Counted from the stretch's first letter, positions 12,068 to 23,112 are shown. The stretch is 64,000 nt of DNA from Enoplolaimus lenunculus (GCA_030248215.1 JASANG010003081.1:1-64000); one strand, 5' to 3'. Numbers and translations: made by a program. The notes: generated from the sequence alone by a model not told the origin.

Positions 12068-12604
12068 CTTGCAAGAATTGCCAGATATCCAGATATAAAA
12101 TATCCGATGCCCATCACTAGTAAGCTGTCGATAAATATTTTGGTTTTATACGTATTTTTTACGAAATCTCGGTAACTTTTGCCTCAAAGTTGAACCAAAA
12201 GTTGAAACGAAACGCACCAAACAAATAAATTTTATAAAAACGGCAAAATGTTCTATCGAAATTTCCGTGCCGTATGTCACTGAAAAATTAATGTTTAGCA
12301 CAAATTCACTCAAAATATTACCCGTGTCACACGACAATGTTCAACACACAACCAAACAAATACTAACATGCAACGTTTTACTTCTGAAATTGACTTGTCA
12401 AACCTATTTCGCTAGTGTCATACTTTTAAAAGTATAAAAGTTTCAAAGATGTTTTATTTTTTAGCCAACACAATTGAGGCATGCAAATATTCACTTTGGT
12501 TTTCAATATTTTTAAAGAAAAAAGCGCACGCGCAAATTTTTAAGATTTTAGATGAATTTCGCAATTACTATTTTTTTGTATAGAATAATGGCTGCATATC
12601 TGTA

Positions 12605-13053
12605 CTGTAGTGACCCGAATAAGAGGGGGGACTGATATTTATTTGGCCTCTCCAGAGGGTACCCCCCGTTATTCGGTTACAGACTGTTATTTATTTTTAA
12701 CCCACGCTCCGCCACCCTTCGTTACTGATATATATCCGGTACTGCAACTATCCGTTGAATTAAACGATTATTTGTCTTGCGTCAATAGCTTGAGCGATCA
12801 TGCAAGGTTATACGTAGGAATGTACTTTCAAAATTTAAGCACGCCTTAAAGATTTGAACTCAATTTTATTTGGTCCTGGAGTCATTTTTGCAATACAATT
12901 AGGAATAAGTGACCTTAACGGACTCTAATTAGGATTTAGGGACTCTATCCGCTTACGGACTCTTATTTGGGATACGGACTCTTATTGATTCGTATTCAAA
13001 ATGGGGAGCCCACCCTCTTATTGCCACACACCTTCTTATTCGGGTCACTACAG
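12605..13053 (+). mobile_element. Tc1/mariner-type MITE, copy 1 (449 bp)
   Basis: Perfect inverted ends CTGTAGTGACCCGAATAAGA, bounded on both sides by TA, the target duplication of Tc1/mariner elements. The interior has recurring 'ggactctta' and 'gtactg' words but no transposase frame. Two more full-length copies lie at 18673-19058 and 20717-21167, and a fragment at 13895-14022. The reading frame at 12610-12849 is contained in the element and is not a gene. Confidence 0.85.
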
Positions 13054-13202
13054 TAATGCAAACAGTGATATACATGTGATTTACAACTAATTGTAAGCAT
13101 AGAAATAGCGGAATTTCCTGTATTTCTATAACAGAAACGGAAACGGACACCGATTTTCTAAAAAACGTTCCACCCTCCTCAATTGGAACACCATAAAAAT
13201 AT

Positions 13203-13385
13203 ATATCACAGTTAGAAACTTTTCACACTTATATGGTTGTACTTCGCTGTGCTACTGTTCACACTCCGTCGATAGGGTATCGTGACAAATCAAGACTATC
13301 TTTGGGATGTCAGGACATGCTCAATCCGTTACAGAAGAGGACGGGCATTTAGACGGTCAAATCAGAAAAAATCGCCAGCTCTGCA
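13203..13385 (+). repeat. Direct repeat, first copy
   Basis: Aligns with 14023-14200 ('gttagaaactttt.cacactta', 'tatggttgta.ttcgctgtg', 'cgatagggt', 'ggatgtcagg.catgctcaa'). The family also shares 'atgtcctgaca' words with the long inverted repeat at 9972-11474, suggesting one larger ancestral element broken up across 9.9-14.3 kb. Confidence 0.55.
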
Positions 13386-13560
13386 CGGTAAGGAACGTTC
13401 AGATTATATACATTTCAAAACGCATGTCTTATAGTATACGTTTCGAACAGGAATGGTCACCGATGTGTTCTGGAAACAAATACTCAGTTATTGATGAGTC
13501 GACGCAACAGTATATACTTCTCGCTTACAAAAACTTGCACATGTGAATAAGGCTTTAAAG

Positions 13561-15487
13561 TTATTTTTTGCGCCGCAAGCGTTTTATGAATGTAACACTA
13601 TCTCCATGTCGAATGTTGTATGAATGAAGCGATGCACTGTTATCTTCTAATTTACGAGTACCACAAGTCAGCCAGTATCGTTTCCATACACTCCTCCATG
13701 ATACTGTATTGCATTTATGAGCAGATGCTATCGCTTTCTGAAACAAAGCATAGAATTTTGCCCTAACAACAATAGCACTTTTCAGTGATCGCCGCAAAAT
13801 ATATGGGTATCAGCTGGGTGCAAGCAAAATCTTCGGTAGCCATGGAGAAATCCGGAATTCTTCACTATCTGGTTCGATAGTACTTACAAAATATTTGTAG
13901 GTCCTGGAGTCATTTATGCGCTACAATTAGGGATAATTGACATTTATGGACTCTAATTAGGGTTTAGTGACTTTACCCGCTTACGGACTCTTATTAGGGA
14001 TACGAACTCCTACTGATTGGGACTCAAGTTAGAAACTTTGCACACTTATATGGTTGTAGTTCGCTGTGTTACTTGTCCACGCTCTATCGATAGGGTGTCA
14101 GGACAAATCAAGGCTATATTTCGGATGTCAGGGCATGCTCAACCCATTACAGAAGAGAACGGACTTTTAAATGGACAAATCAGAGAAAACGCTAAAAACA
14201 GTATAATTCAGTATATATGTGCACACACTCATACTGCACGCAAAATTTGAGTACCTTTCTAGGGACTACGGACATTTTAGCACTGTACTGCATAAAACGA
14301 TAAAAACAAATTGTGTTTACGACGTGAGGACAAGCAAATAGCATGCGTATAACCCATTTACTGTCACAATGCTTTTAGACGATGATGACACTTGAGAGAG
14401 TGTATGTGCAGAGTATGTTGGAGCAACGTAGGCTTTTTCAAGAGATACATTTTTAACTTTAAGTGCGTGTACTACGATGTTTTTTCTTCCAATACAATTG
14501 AGTCATGGATATATTCATGAACTTTCTACAATTTTAAATAAAAATAGCAGAAGCAACCAAATTTTTTAACATTTTGAATAAGTTTCGTATTTCTATTTCA
14601 TATCGAACAACAGCACATCTGTAATTAAAAACTGCTCGATGTATGTGATTTAGAATCAATTTTGAGCTTTTAAAATGACGGAATTTTCAGTACATATTTC
14701 TATAACGGAAACGGACTTCGATTTTTACCGGAAACTTTAACGGAAATCCGTTTACATCCTGATAGCTACCAGGATAGTTTCTGCCTGACATATAAATTGA
14801 GTTCGTGATCTACACATTTGAATTGTAAAGCATGAAAAACATACTTTTAGGTCCAGCACACTGCCATTTGTACTAACGATTACGTCAAATGACGTTCCAT
14901 CTAATTTCACAATGATAATCTTCATAGCAGATCCTTCCAAAAGACGTATCTGTTTTTGAACTTCCTCGATCTGAGTGACCATACTCATATCCTGAAATTA
15001 TACTAAACTAAAAATGTTATAATGAACCGGCAGTTTGGTTGAAGGGAGCCACAGCTCAGCCATCTTTCCCTCAAACTTCAATGTAAAACTGTTTCCATTG
15101 AAGATTCTACAAGTATGCTAGATCTGCAATTAAAGTAAAAATGAAAAAGGCTATATTGTTGATTTTTTTTATAAATGTGAACATATACATTTATATACAA
15201 CCGGAGGTAAAACATCCCGGAGCTGGAGGTCAAAAAATTTCGCCAGAGCCGGAACTTAAGCCGAGGGCGAAGTAAAATTAATTTGATTAAAATAATATTG
15301 AATTTGCTAATATTAATAATATTATTCTATAGGAGCCCGAGGATGGTTTGCAGACATTCATATTCGGATGTAGACCTCCACTTGTACTTGTAGTATGTAC
15401 CGTTAGAACTGGATCGCTACCGATCAAATTTTCAATATCACTTGAAATCGTCGAAATAGCAATACCGATATCGGATCTGTTCGACAT
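13561..15487 (-). CDS. SNRNP25: U11/U12 small nuclear ribonucleoprotein 25 kDa protein
   Basis: Three exons on the minus strand: 15401-15487, 14845-14991 and 13561-13737, all joined in phase 0, giving 136 aa (human protein 132 aa). The protein is a component of the U11 part of the U11/U12 di-snRNP, which recognises U12-type introns, and has a ubiquitin-like fold. Exon 1 encodes the acidic N-terminus ending SDPVLT. Exon 2 carries VTQIEEVQKQI, then the first strands (MKIIIVKLDG) and SVLDLK. Exon 3 carries VSWRSVWKRYW and ends HGDSVTFIKRLRRKK, matching human ISWSYVWRTYHL and DEVSFIKKLRQK. Splice sites are GTACAT/CAG and GTATGT/TTTCAG. The ATG at 14988 is internal: the preceding Asp codon aligns with the human protein. 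Intron 2 (1.1 kb) holds a MITE fragment and a repeat copy. Recognition is from memory of the family. Confidence 0.9.
13895..14022 (+). repeat. Fragment of the Tc1/mariner-type MITE
   Basis: Matches the last third of 12605-13053 ('gtcctggagtcattta', 'ggactctaattaggg', 'cttacggactcttatta') but lacks the terminal inverted repeat. Lies in SNRNP25 intron 2. Confidence 0.65.
14023..14350 (+). repeat. Direct repeat, second copy
   Basis: Second copy of 13203-13385, directly abutting the MITE fragment, inside SNRNP25 intron 2. The remainder (14200-14350) shares 'gggacta.ggaca' words with the right arm of the long inverted repeat at 9972-11474. Confidence 0.5.
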
Positions 15488-16079
15488 AATATTTTACCAT
15501 GCGTTTAATCCGACATTTAATGTTACATTTCTGTTTCTACTGTCACTGAACTATTCGTCTATCAGTCGCTTTTTATAATTTAAAACATGGATTCAAAAAT
15601 ATCAAAAATAATAAATATGAAACATTAACATAAAGACCGCGGCCAACATTATGATATTTTCTAGTAACTTTGCTAGAAAACACGTGTTCCAATCGGTTGC
15701 AAGCGACGCGACTGCTTAAAAGCAACTATAAAGAGAACGTAAAAAGATCAACAATGAAAACAACTGTACGATTTTAGTTAATTTCGATATATTTATCGCG
15801 GTAAAATCAAACTGAGTGTCAAAAGGCAGTTTTCCCACTCGCGTTTAGCTCTTCAGATAAATCAGTACCGTTTCAATCCTGTCTCTTTAGTTTTACAGGC
15901 ACTAAACTATAACCTAACCGCTCATGCAGTTTTGCTTGCTTACAGAACACAAAAATATGAAATGTTATTTACGTTTTTATTGGACGATGAATAGTACAGA
16001 TGCGATTGCCTCAATCTCAAGCATTTATTTGTATATCTCATAATCCCATGATATAAGACCAGGCTGATATTTTACTTTA
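15488..16079. other. Upstream of SNRNP25; no gene seen
   Basis: AT-rich, presumably containing the SNRNP25 promoter. No core promoter motif is convincing. Confidence 0.3.
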
Positions 16080-16570
16080 ATCCAAAGGCCCATGTACAGA
16101 ACATTCCCTACGAAAAATCCGAGGTTTTTTGCCAAAGTAAGATCTTGGCCCTATTTTTTCGCTTGGGAGTTAAAAAATTGGGTATTACCAGCGAAGAAGG
16201 TGGGGTTTTGACTGGGCGCTATCTTTGTCGCTAGGGGTTTTGGAAAACTGGCTACTTTCGTTTAGGATTTATGGAAAGTTAAAGATTTTACTTAGGAAAA
16301 TAATCTATAGGAATTAGGATTTTGGGCATTAGCGTTTCGCTGAGGATGTAGAGAAATTGAAGTTTTGAGAAATTGGTGTTTTATCAGTTTTTCCTGTAAA
16401 TTGGGATTTTGCGCGCTTATTATTTGCCCTGGAGTCTGAAAAGTTAGAAATTTACCAGGAAAGTGGAATTTTAGACACTACAGTTTTCGCTCGGGATCTC
16501 GAGAAATTTGGATATTACCCGGGAAACTGGGATTTAGAAAAAAGTCAAAGGGAAGGGTTCAGAGTTCTCT
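16080..16570 (+). repeat. Degenerate minisatellite, roughly 60-110-bp units
   Basis: Loosely repeated words: 'ttcgct.gg.at.t.gaaaa.t', 'ttgg.attttac' and 'gggaaa.tgggatttt' recur at least four times, for example near 16160, 16240, 16340 and 16480. Units are strongly diverged. No coding potential. Confidence 0.5.
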
Positions 16571-17421
16571 TTGGCGCTACTTGATGAGTGCTCAGAGGTC
16601 ATCAATCATAGGCCTCTTAATTATTAGCCATGGTTACCCATGTTGTATTGTTTCGCTTTTACAGTTTGAAGGTGTGAAAAGGTCAGCAGTTTTATCATAA
16701 GTGGCATATTTCATTATCCTAATATATACATAGAGCAAAAATATTAGGGTATTCGTCTTTAGCCGTTTTTGAAACGAATTATGGCCCCAAAACCTTAAAA
16801 TTTACAAATTTTGCATTTTTGGACTCTTAGCTTAAATGGCAAGATTAGTCATACCCCGTATTACAGAAAAACCACACTTCAATATATTTTCAGTTAATGT
16901 TACTGTAGGTGGATCTGCCACTCTTAAACCTTTTTCAAACTAAAAACTAAAACTTAAAATAAAACTTTAAATCAAAACCACACCTTAAGGGAGTCCCTGA
17001 CTCCACCTAGTCTCTCTTAGAACTTAAGTTAGGCTTAGACGTTGCTACAAAGCGTAGAAATTATAAAATTTATGCTATGGCGGCTGTGTCCGCAATGTAA
17101 ACTTACCGGGCCCTGCGTGGCCGTAAAATGTCGTTGATTAATTGTGTATATCTTGTTGGCCTAAATTGCGACCAACGACATAGCTAGGCTATGTCAGCAC
17201 CAAAATGGTGCTTTACGATTGGCTGTGAAAATAACGATATTGTTGTTGTTGTAGTGTGTTGTGGCAAGGAAGTGATACCGGGTGTGTGGCTCTGGACCTC
17301 AACCGCATAGCGGACACATAATTGTGAATGTCGCCAATATGCAAATGAGGTCGAGACGCGTATAGGGTAGCCGGGACCGGAATCAGCCTTGACTAAAAAG
17401 CTAGCGAGATCGGTGACCCTA
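16571..17421. other. No gene seen
   Basis: No recognised coding or repeat structure. Confidence 0.3.
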
Positions 17422-18672
17422 ATGCGTCATCCTCATTAATTTGCGCCCGGCTTGTGGAAATCAAAGATGCCTTTTTCCAACTTGAGTTTGAAAAAGGGTA
17501 GCAGTGGGAAATTGAATTGGAAAACTTTTCCAATTTCCCTTTGCCGTCGGTTTTATAAAATCGAGTAGTAAATTGATAATGATTTATCAACTTCAATTTA
17601 CAACTTACGAAAAAGAAAACCGTAGATAAAGGAAATTGAAACATTTCGTAAATTCAATTTCCCACTGCCCTGTTAAATTTTGTTATCATATGGAAAATTG
17701 GCGACGTGACTAAATTTTAGGACGAAAAATAATATTTTCCCTTTTATCAAATAGATGACTCGTTTACACAATTTCGCTTGTAATATTTACCCCCAAAACT
17801 ATAAAATTTAAACGGAAATATAGGTCAAATACGTAACTGACCTTTCACGGAAATATAGGTTGAAACACGTAAATAACCTTTCGTATTAAATGCGTGTTTG
17901 TTTAAGGAGTTTTGCATTCTTTCAGCAGGAATGGGTGACCTCGGTCAAAAAAGCCTAAGCAAAAATTGTAATAATAGAAACCTCTACGGCCCTAAAAGTA
18001 TATAACATGGGCGTGAGTTTCTGTAGAATTCGGTATACGGCTATAATTCAATGCATCGCTAATTTACCTTTGGGACGTTTTTCCAAGAATGATGATAGCA
18101 AGTTTACTGAGAACAGCATGATATAGACAACAGATGAACACCGGATACCCGGTCCGGATAAGAAAAAGGTCTAAGGACCCCTACCTTACAATTTGTCCCC
18201 ACTCCCCACATAAATGTTTTGTGATAAAATGATATGGTCATTCATTACCTTACAATTTGTCCCCTCATCATAATACTTTCGTTATAAAATAGGGTCCTAC
18301 CTTGTAATTTTCCCGCTAAGAAAATTTTTTGGAGAAAAATTGCGTTTCAAAATATTTACCATCCCGCCTATATAGAATTTTCCGGATCCGTTGCTGAAAG
18401 CGCGACACCAGTATAAGTAACATGGGCTGATGTTTGTACAGCTTAGCGTAAGTGTATTTCAATCTGGTTCTTTGTTCTTGGAACTAAAACGATTCAAGTA
18501 TACATAGTTCGAGGGAAGGGCTGTATTCGATGGCATCTCTATTACATTGTTTAAATAAGGCAAAGGACAAGTAAAATCAACTCAATTTCAAGTTGTCAAC
18601 GCAATATTTGTTTAGTAGTCTGCAGCAATCTTCTAAAACTGAATACCCAGAACTGTTGAAGTACTGGAAGGA

Positions 18673-19058
18673 CTAGTGAGTGACCCAAATAAGAAAGGGA
18701 CTGATATTTATTTGACCTCTCCAGAAGATACCCCCTGTTATTCGGTTACGGGCTGTTATTTGTTTTATCCAGTCCTCCTCCACACTTCGTTCCAAATATA
18801 TCCGGTATTGTAACTAACCACTGAATCGAATATTTATTTGCCTTGTATCAAAAGCTTTCGCCATAATGCACAAAGTGTTGAGCTCACTTTTATTTGGCTC
18901 TGGAGTCATTTATGCGCTACAATTAGGAATAATTGACATTTATGGACTCAAATTATGGTTTAGGGACTCTATGCGCTTATGGACTCTTATTAGGGATACT
19001 GACTTATATATTGATTGGGACTCAAAATGGGTACCAACTTTTATTCGGGTCACTACAG
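18673..19058 (+). mobile_element. Tc1/mariner-type MITE, copy 2
   Basis: About 386 bp, same orientation as copy 1. The left end is degraded (gtgagtgacccaaataag); the right end is intact (ttattcgggtcactacag followed by TA). Internal deletion relative to copies 1 and 3. Confidence 0.75.
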
Positions 19059-19149
19059 TACTGACATAATAAATACCGATTTTTAGAATTGTATCCTTTA
19101 TGCTCATATCAATTTGCTTGAGGGTCAGGGTACTTTCTGTAGAACAACA

Positions 19150-19330
19150 AGTTAAAACAAGTGCTTAAGAAACGAAAATTGAGGTTCGGAAACCCAAAAA
19201 AATGCAAAATCGAGTTTCGGATATCCGAAATGAAAAATTTCATTTCGGATATATACGGATATCCGGATAAATATCCGGCAAGAATTACCGGATATCCGGA
19301 TATGAAAAAATATCCGATGCCCATCACTAG
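19150..19330 (-). repeat. One end of a CCGGATATCC-family hAT-like element
   Basis: Runs from 'gcttaagaaacgaaaattg' to the terminus 'gatgcccatcacta', with 'ggatatccg' repeated about five times. Same structure as the arms of 9131-12118. No partner end nearby. Confidence 0.6.
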
Positions 19331-20215
19331 CGCCAGCAGTCCTATTGTGCTAAAAAGTATGGCCAATGCAACTTCTAAGGCTTTAACGTTGGAACAACAA
19401 TGTTCTTAAGCCTATTCAAAAAGTCAAATCAGATTGACGTTCTATGGAACTCAAACAATTAAAATACAAGTAAACACGTTGACCTGACATGTTTACATGT
19501 ATTTTAATTGCATGACCTATATTTGACCTTCCACGACCCCCCAAGTAGCATTTCCGGTTTTCTAAAATTTCAAATTCCAACTGCTATACAATTTACTTGC
19601 ATCAAGTGGGAAATTGAAGCAAATTTCTGGTCTTCAATTTCCCACTGCGGTAAAGCACCACTTTTCAATTTCCTTTTCACTATCTTAAAAGTGTTTATCA
19701 AATTTCCACTCGAGTTTAAAAACTGTTTCAATTTCCCATTGCGGTCGTTTTTATTTTCGCTATTGGGAAATTGAAATTCAAAATTGCTAGTCAAACTCCT
19801 AGTACGTTTTATAAAATGTTTCAATTTACCTATAGATCAAATTTCGTGTTTTCAATTTCCCACTGCTACCCTTTTTCCAAACTGAAGTTGGAAAAAGGCG
19901 TTTTTGATTTCCACAAGCCGGGCGCAAATTAATGTGGATGACGCATAATTTTGTGTACTTAATAACTGCGCATGTATTTTTATAAGTTTCTTGGTTGGAA
20001 AGTCTCATTCGGCGAAGCGGACGTATTGGTAAGTAGGAATAAGTGAATTAGATTAAGATTGTCACGGTGGCGTAAACATGTGAAGGAAATCAGGTGTACG
20101 GGTATAGTTGTGTTGCGCAAGGAGCCGGAATTACCCAGTATAGAATACTGGTGTTATGTGTTAAAGGCGAACTTGGGAAATTACCGGAGAACCTGGGAAA
20201 CGTAGTCCAATAAAT

Positions 20216-20350
20216 CTAACGAGTTAGATATATTATTCTACAACGGATTGGGCCAAATCTAACGGGGTTAGATTGGTCGGTAAAATTTGGTGTATCTCTA
20301 ACAGGGTTAGAGTGCACGGTTCAACAGGGTGTAATTCTAACGGGGTTAGG
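20216..20350 (+). repeat. Four spaced palindromes CTAAC(A/G)GGGTTAG
   Basis: Palindromic words ctaacgagttag (20216), ctaacggggttag (20259), ctaacagggttag (20298) and ctaacggggttag (about 20337), spaced 43, 39 and 39 bp with unlike spacers. Each half is CTAAC/GTTAG around a short G-rich centre. It could be a degenerate tandem repeat with a conserved core, subterminal binding sites of a transposon, or repeated operator-like sites. Confidence 0.6.
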
Positions 20351-20716
20351 ATTGCACGGAGTCTGGAAAATAGCAAAAGTATTGGTAACGGTAAAGCCAG
20401 TGGCTGGATTAAAACAGATTCAGGCGTCGGCTTTAAGGATTCCGGCTCAGGTTGCCAGTTAAATTACATAACCTGTGATTTACTGGTGTTGCATAATTGG
20501 TGTTCTACAGGATTTGGGAGGGTTAATAAACATTTACCGGTCGCGTTTACTAAATCAGAGCGATAAGCGGACATAGAGAAAAGGACTGCATAAAGGAGAT
20601 ACAGGATACAGGGCTTAGTTAAAATCACGAACTTCTCACAGTTACCAAAAATCGAATAGTTTGTGTTTACTTTTTCCCACCGTAAATAAAATCAACAATT
20701 AAAATTTTTTTGATTA

Positions 20717-21167
20717 CTGTAGTGATCCGAATAAGAGTGTGGGGTAATAAGAGGGTGTCCCCATTTTGAGTCCCAATCAATAGGATTCCGTATCCCTATT
20801 AATAAGAGTCCGTAAGCGGATAGAGTCCCTAAATCCTAATTAGAGTGCATGAAGGTCAGTTATTCCTAATTGTAGTGCATAAATGACTCCAGGGCCAAAT
20901 AAAATTGAGTTCAAATCTTTAAGGCGCACTTAAATTTTGAAAGTAAATTCCTAAGCATAACTTTGCACTATCGTTCAAGCTATTAGACACAAGACAAATA
21001 AACGTTTACTTCACCGGATAGTTGCAGTACCGGATATATATCAGTAACGGAGGGTGGCGCAGTGTGGGTTAAAAATAAATCACAGTCCGTAACCGAATAA
21101 CAAGGGGGGTACCCTCCGGTTAAGGCCAAATAAATATCAGCCCCCCTTCTTATTCGGGTCACTCCAG
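20717..21167 (-). mobile_element. Tc1/mariner-type MITE, copy 3
   Basis: 451 bp, opposite orientation to copies 1 and 2. Ends ctgtagtgatccgaataag and cttattcgggtcactccag, flanked by TA on both sides (20715-20716, 21168-21169). Full length. Confidence 0.85.
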
Positions 21168-22113
21168 TAGCCTACTGAATAGAGAAAAAATTCTTTGGTA
21201 TAAGACTTTTAACATTATTGAAAATTTCTTGTAATTCTCAAGGTATGGCATATGGCATAAAACACTAAAACTTTTGCGAAGTACAACTCTTGTTGTTTAT
21301 CAATAATTCGTTACCTTCCCGAGGGGCAATCGAAAGGTTTGGGATGTGAGAAAGGCCGATAATTGCAAATGCTACTCGTGACGAATGATTGAAGCTTACC
21401 GGTGCGTCAAGGTGCTGTATCTGAATTGTTAGAGAGAACCTGTCGTGTCACAATATCAGCGTACCATCATTTACTGATAAAAACACTGAGAGTTCGATGA
21501 AGTAACCAATTTACAAAGCGGCAAGATCTAACGCTCAAATTGAACAACACTGGAATTCGCACGCCACTCTGCAAAATTGAATCCGTTTAGACCTCCTTTT
21601 ATAACAGTTCCGAATGAGTCTGCAATTTAGATTTGACTGGTTTTGCGACTGATACCGAGAAAAGTGAAGATTATAGCAGCAGTTACACTGCAAAAATGGT
21701 GAGTCAAATTGACTCAATTTGACTCTATCGGAGTCGAATTTTGACTCAGTTTGTGTAGTCCGGAAAAGCCTTAGGGCGGCAGTCGTGAAAGCATCCCGAT
21801 GCTGAGCGCCGCAAGCGGCGATAATTGCGCCGCTTGTCAATTTTCTAGAAGAGAATTTGCAAGCGTAATCAAAGGGCGACAAGTGTTCGGTAGACTCGAA
21901 GAAATATCCAGCAGAACGATACCAAGCACGACTGCTGTATAATAAAATTGAATATACGACGGTGTTTAGCAATTGAAAGTCGAGACCAATGAAACATAAG
22001 CTGAACTGAACCGAAATTTGCAGCTCTAAACGCAACCGCATGACAAAAAGAAAACGACGTCACTAGTTCCTAAAGCAAGCGGCCTATCTACCGCAGTCGA
22101 CATTAAAACTTAC
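21168..22113. other. No gene supported; contains a 168-codon minus-strand open frame
   Basis: The frame at 21535-22041 (-) is the longest unassigned one in this part. Its translation is rich in Ser, Cys, Arg and Phe, shows no domain I recognise, and overlaps a stretch (about 21682-21745) related to the 'aaaatggtgagtcaaattga' repeat also seen at 9790. Regarded as probably non-coding. Confidence 0.3.
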
Positions 22114-22307
22114 GGCCAATGTAAAGAACAGGGACGGAACAGTATTATAAGCATATTCCTAAGCTTAAGCGCAATAATGAGCATATTCCTAAGCCTAAGC
22201 CAAGCAAAAAATAAGTAAAAAGATTAAAGGTAACTAGTAATGCTCATTATTACGCTTAGGCTAAGGAATATGCTAATACTGTTCCATCCCTGTTCTTTAC
22301 ATTGGGC
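22114..22307. mobile_element. hAT-like hairpin MITE, 194 bp (GGCCAATGT family)
   Basis: Long inverted ends of about 70 bp starting GGCCAATGTAAAGAACAGGG on the left and GCCCAATGTAAAGAACAGGG reverse-complemented on the right. The 8-bp flanks AAACTTAC (22106-22113) and AAACTTAT (22308-22315) differ at one base. Internal words 'catattcctaagc' repeat. The element at 40487-40628 has the same terminal GGCCAATGT but a different interior. Confidence 0.8.
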
Positions 22308-23112
22308 AAACTTATAATGAAATACACCAACTTACTCATGTGTCCAAAATTTTCTACTTTTAATTGGCCTTCGAAGTCAAGTATTGATAGTACCCGTCAA
22401 ATGATAAGAATCAAAGTTTAGTTAACAAGTACGAAACAACGTTGAGCAGCAGTGGTAAATTGAAATTTAAAATTCTATCCTTTTAATACTAAAGATGTTA
22501 AATTTGCCATTTTCTATTGGAGTTTACCTGGTTTAATTTTGCACGGGCCGAGAACAAAATTACTTACATGAAACTGATTCCTTATTCGCGTCTCTCACAT
22601 GGTTCGCTTAAGCAAACGATGATAAATATTTATTTTAATATAAAATATATGGAATAAACGGATATTACACCAGACGATAAAATACTGGAGACAAAAATAA
22701 TCATCAGAATAAAATTATAAATAGCGGACACTTGCGAAATTACCGATGGAATATTAATTTTTTTTGCTTTGAGAAATTTGAGTGTACATAGAACCGAAAA
22801 GACGTATATGAATATGAAATTAAATTTGTTTCTGATAGTTCTATGTAAGTTAACCCACGGACGCACAAAAATTTCTCATAATAAATTTTCTGTCGAACAA
22901 AAAGTTGATCTTCTTATAACATAACAAAACACTAGCACACAGGAATTGGAAGAAGCATAAGTGCGAAAGCGTAATTCAATCTACTTGTTTGCTACTCAAA
23001 GCAACAATTGTTACCGAAAGATCCAAAATTACAATCACATAACAAACAACGTGAACTACAAGCACCTTGAGCAATAAAATACCTGAAAATCATTGTGCAA
23101 AAATAATTCCGG

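Larger units (their letters stand above)
9131..12118. mobile_element. Composite hAT-like element, CCGGATATCC family, with nested insertion
   Basis: The outer ends are inverted: TAGTGATGGGCATCGGATA at 9131 and its complement ending CCCATCACTA at 12118. Inside each end the word 'ggatatccg' recurs and the arms continue similarly up to 'cttaagaaacgaaaatt'. The right arm is interrupted by a separate 418-bp element (11650-12067). The interior carries a long inverted repeat (9972-11474). I see no transposase. Flanking bases do not show a clear 8-bp duplication, so the two ends could belong to different insertions. One-ended relatives lie at 19150-19330 and 41255-41446. Confidence 0.5.
17422..19947. 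mobile_element. 2.5-kb inverted-repeat element with CAATTTCCCACTGC subterminal words and nested insertions
   Basis: The outer ~95 bp (17422-17518) is the inverse of 19853-19947. Shared blocks are 'gcgtcatcc', 'ttaatttgcgcccggcttg', 'gaaatcaaa', 'cctttttccaactt' and 'gtagcagtgggaaattg'. The word 'ttcaatttcccactgc' or its complement recurs near both ends (about 17505, 17655, 19605, 19640, 19735, 19775, 19855), as transposase-binding subterminal repeats do. Inside lie a Tc1/mariner-type MITE (18673-19058) and one end of a hAT-like element (19150-19330), so this element is older than both. No transposase recognised. Confidence 0.6.

Noticed and set aside
12610-12849. 79-codon frame
   Set aside because: Lies entirely within the Tc1/mariner-type MITE, and other copies do not preserve the frame.
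14752-14988. ATG at 14988 as the SNRNP25 start
   Set aside because: The codon before it aligns with the family, an AG acceptor lies just upstream, and exon 1 at 15401-15487 completes the N-terminus in phase.
15348-15578. Plus-strand open frame opposite SNRNP25 exon 1
   Set aside because: Shadow of the coding exon on the minus strand.
20216-20350. CRISPR-like array
   Set aside because: Repeats are 12-13 bp palindromes with unequal decay in a eukaryotic genome; no Cas genes.
21535-22041. 168-codon minus-strand open frame as a gene
   Set aside because: No recognisable domain, odd composition, overlaps a dispersed-repeat segment, and no splice or start context supports it.
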